A program made the position numbers and the translations under genes. Source: Cylicocyclus nassatus (lineage: Eukaryota > Nematoda > Chromadorea > Rhabditida > Strongylidae). Taken from it: DNA of 64,000 bases. Below, one piece after another: positions 62,708 through 64,000 of the stretch. The stretch is from assembly GCA_958299035.1 (NCBI GenBank), contig CATQJL010000305.1, forward strand, positions 36,221,733 through 36,285,732. Direction: 5' to 3'. The notes beneath the pieces are model-generated. The model was not told where the DNA came from and made no database searches. It saw only the letters and a program-made list of their open reading frames with translations. How positions within the stretch are numbered: position 1 is the stretch's first letter; the number at the start of each line of letters is the position of its first letter.

Positions 62708-63041
62708 ATTCTTTTGCACTTGTGTAGTAAGCCATCCATGACTGGTGCTTGAAGCCCTTATATAGAAATTAGAGGAACTGGAGTCTGACCAGGGTTTTCT
62801 AGCCTCCGGGTCAGGAGTAACGCCGCCTGCTGCAATAACGCCGCGAAGCGACGGTTTGCCCATTGAAAAACTCTTCGCTCTTCGCAAAATCGCCGCGCGC
62901 GGTGTGACTGCTGACCCGTAGCCGTTTTTTCTAAGAGCGGGATTCGAGCCTTGGTCCAAAGAGTCATAACGGCGACAAATAGCACTGCATGTTATGTTGT
63001 ATGTATGTTTAGAACGTTCGCCTAGTATGTTTAATTCCGTC

Positions 63042-63113
63042 AGCAGCGTGGCGCAGTGGAAGCGTGCTGAGCCCATAACCCAGAGGTCGGCAGATCGAAA
63101 CCACACGCTGCTA
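63042..63113 (+). pseudogene. tRNA-iMet copy 114, multiply mutated
   Basis: Same changes as copy 98 (G29A, T50C, G51A, T64A). Confidence 0.7.
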
Positions 63114-63349
63114 ATTCTTTTGCACTTGTGTAGTAAACGATCCATGACTGGTGCTTGAAGCCCTTATATAGAAATTAGAGGATTTGGAGTCTGACCAGGG
63201 TTTTTTCTAGGAGCGGGTTTCGAGCCTTGGTCCAAAGAGTCATAACGGCGACAAATAGCACTGCGCCACGCACATCCTTCTGTCAGTTTCTAGATGATGT
63301 TATGTTGTATGTATGTTTAGAACGTTCGCCTAGTATGTTTAATTCCGTC

Positions 63350-63421
63350 AGCAACGTGGCGCAGTGGAAGCGTGCTGGGCCCATAACCCAGAGGTCGGTG
63401 GATCGAAACCACTCGCTGCTA
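63350..63421 (+). tRNA. tRNA-iMet(CAU) copy 115, acceptor variant
   Basis: G5A breaks an acceptor-stem pair. It lacks the A14C change of its counterpart, copy 99. TTTT 5 nt downstream. Confidence 0.75.
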
Positions 63422-63625
63422 ATTCTTTTGCACTTGTGTAGTAAACGATCCATGACTGGTGCTTGAAGCCCTTATATAGAAATTAGAAGATTTGGAGTCT
63501 GACCAGGGTTTTTTCTAGGAGCGGGTTTCGAGCCTTGGTCCAAAGAGTCATAACGGCGACAAATAGCACTGCATGTTATGTTGTATGTATGTTTAGAACG
63601 TTCGCCTAGTATGTTTAATTCCGTC

Positions 63626-63697
63626 AGCAGCGTGGCGCAGTGGAAGCGTGCTGGGCCCATAACCCAGAGGTCGGTGGATCGAAACCACTCGCTGCTA
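63626..63697 (+). tRNA. tRNA-iMet(CAU) copy 116
   Basis: Consensus. TTTT 5 nt downstream. Confidence 0.95.
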
Positions 63698-63932
63698 ATT
63701 CTTTTGCACTTGTGTAGTAAACGATACATGACTGGTGCTTGAAGTTCTTATATAGAAATTAGAGGATTTGAAGTCTGACCAGGGTTTTTTCTAAGAGCGG
63801 GATTCGAGCCTTGGCCCAAAGAGTCATAACGGCGACAAATAGCACTGCGCCACGCGCATCCTTCTGTCAGTTTCTAGATGATGTTATGTTGTATGTATGT
63901 TTAGAACGTTCGCCTAGTATGTTTGATTCCGT

Positions 63933-64000
63933 CAGCAGCGTGGCGCAGTGGAAGCGTGCTGGGCCCATAACCCAGAGGTCGGCGGATCGAAACCACTCGC
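63933..64000 (+). tRNA. tRNA-iMet(CAU) copy 117, cut by window end
   Basis: The first 68 nt are present, with T50C as in copy 101. The last four bases and trailer lie beyond the window, showing that the array continues. Confidence 0.8.

Larger units (their letters stand above)
31812..64000 (+). repeat. Array segment B: about 273-311 bp units in nested higher-order blocks
   Basis: Single-tRNA units come in a long form (about 303-311 bp, keeping box A of the minus-strand tRNA-like element) and a short form (about 273-280 bp, with a deletion of about 35 bp). Blocks recur at fixed offsets: 2,372 bp (33678 with 36050 onward), 1,209 bp (42394 with 43603, 46017 with 47226), 3,623 bp (43910 with 47533 onward), about 1,120-1,153 bp (49765-52350), 991-992 bp (52350-55324) and 4,775 bp (57861 with 62636 onward). 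The array continues past the window end. Confidence 0.95.

Noticed and set aside
24400..64000. Dozens of near-identical open reading frames of 60-146 codons on both strands over the array
   Set aside because: They run through the tRNA sequence itself and repeat with its period. A stop-free window in a repeated unit yields identical frames everywhere. No start context, domain or splice logic supports a protein family.
25292..64000. CRISPR array or bacterial tandem repeats
   Set aside because: The repeated core is a folded 72-nt initiator tRNA, the spacers are themselves repeated, and the flanking genes are spliced eukaryotic genes.

Overview
The window reads as nuclear DNA of a nematode, most likely a strongylid (clade V) parasite such as a hookworm relative. 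The evidence is genes with many small exons, introns as short as 44-55 nt with TTTCAG-type acceptors, possible spliced-leader acceptors next to start codons, AT-rich introns full of foldback DNA transposons, and a eukaryotic initiator tRNA. The species cannot be named from sequence alone.

Left part (1-23,750). One gene on the + strand, rebuilt here as 13 exons (3106-23267, 511 codons plus stop), encodes the ER glycosyltransferase EOGT, which adds O-GlcNAc to secreted EGF repeats. Its reading frame closes across all 12 introns. It has a short signal peptide, the MHGAGLTH signature of family GT61 and a KDEL-like tail (NEEL). Intron 8 is about 14.25 kb. On its opposite strand sits a second gene, a predicted four-pass membrane protein of unknown function (exons between 8259 and 12916, possibly more upstream). 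The introns and flanks hold at least ten foldback or terminal-inverted-repeat elements. One is nested inside another, one has a 9-bp target duplication, and a 324-bp near-perfect palindrome lies in the presumed EOGT 3' UTR.

Right part (24,290-64,000, running off the window end). About 39 kb is a head-to-tail array of cytosolic initiator tRNA-Met(CAU) genes. I count 117 copies, all on the + strand and 278-761 bp apart, plus two broken copies at the left edge, one of them inverted. 65 copies match one 72-nt consensus exactly, 25 carry G instead of A at the discriminator position, and 27 have other changes. Each unit also carries, on the minus strand, a degenerate tRNA-like sequence with A and B boxes (box A is deleted in about half the units) and a T6 run about 95 nt after the tRNA. 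Two different transposons, a 458-bp foldback and a 119-bp inverted-repeat element, sit exactly at that T6 run and were copied along with the array.

The array is organised in higher-order repeats (2,080, 2,372, 1,209, 3,623, about 991 and 4,775 bp), as in satellite DNA that spreads by unequal exchange. The many open reading frames over the array are repeat artefacts, not proteins. The array is the unusual system in this window: a satellite whose monomer is a start-codon tRNA gene.
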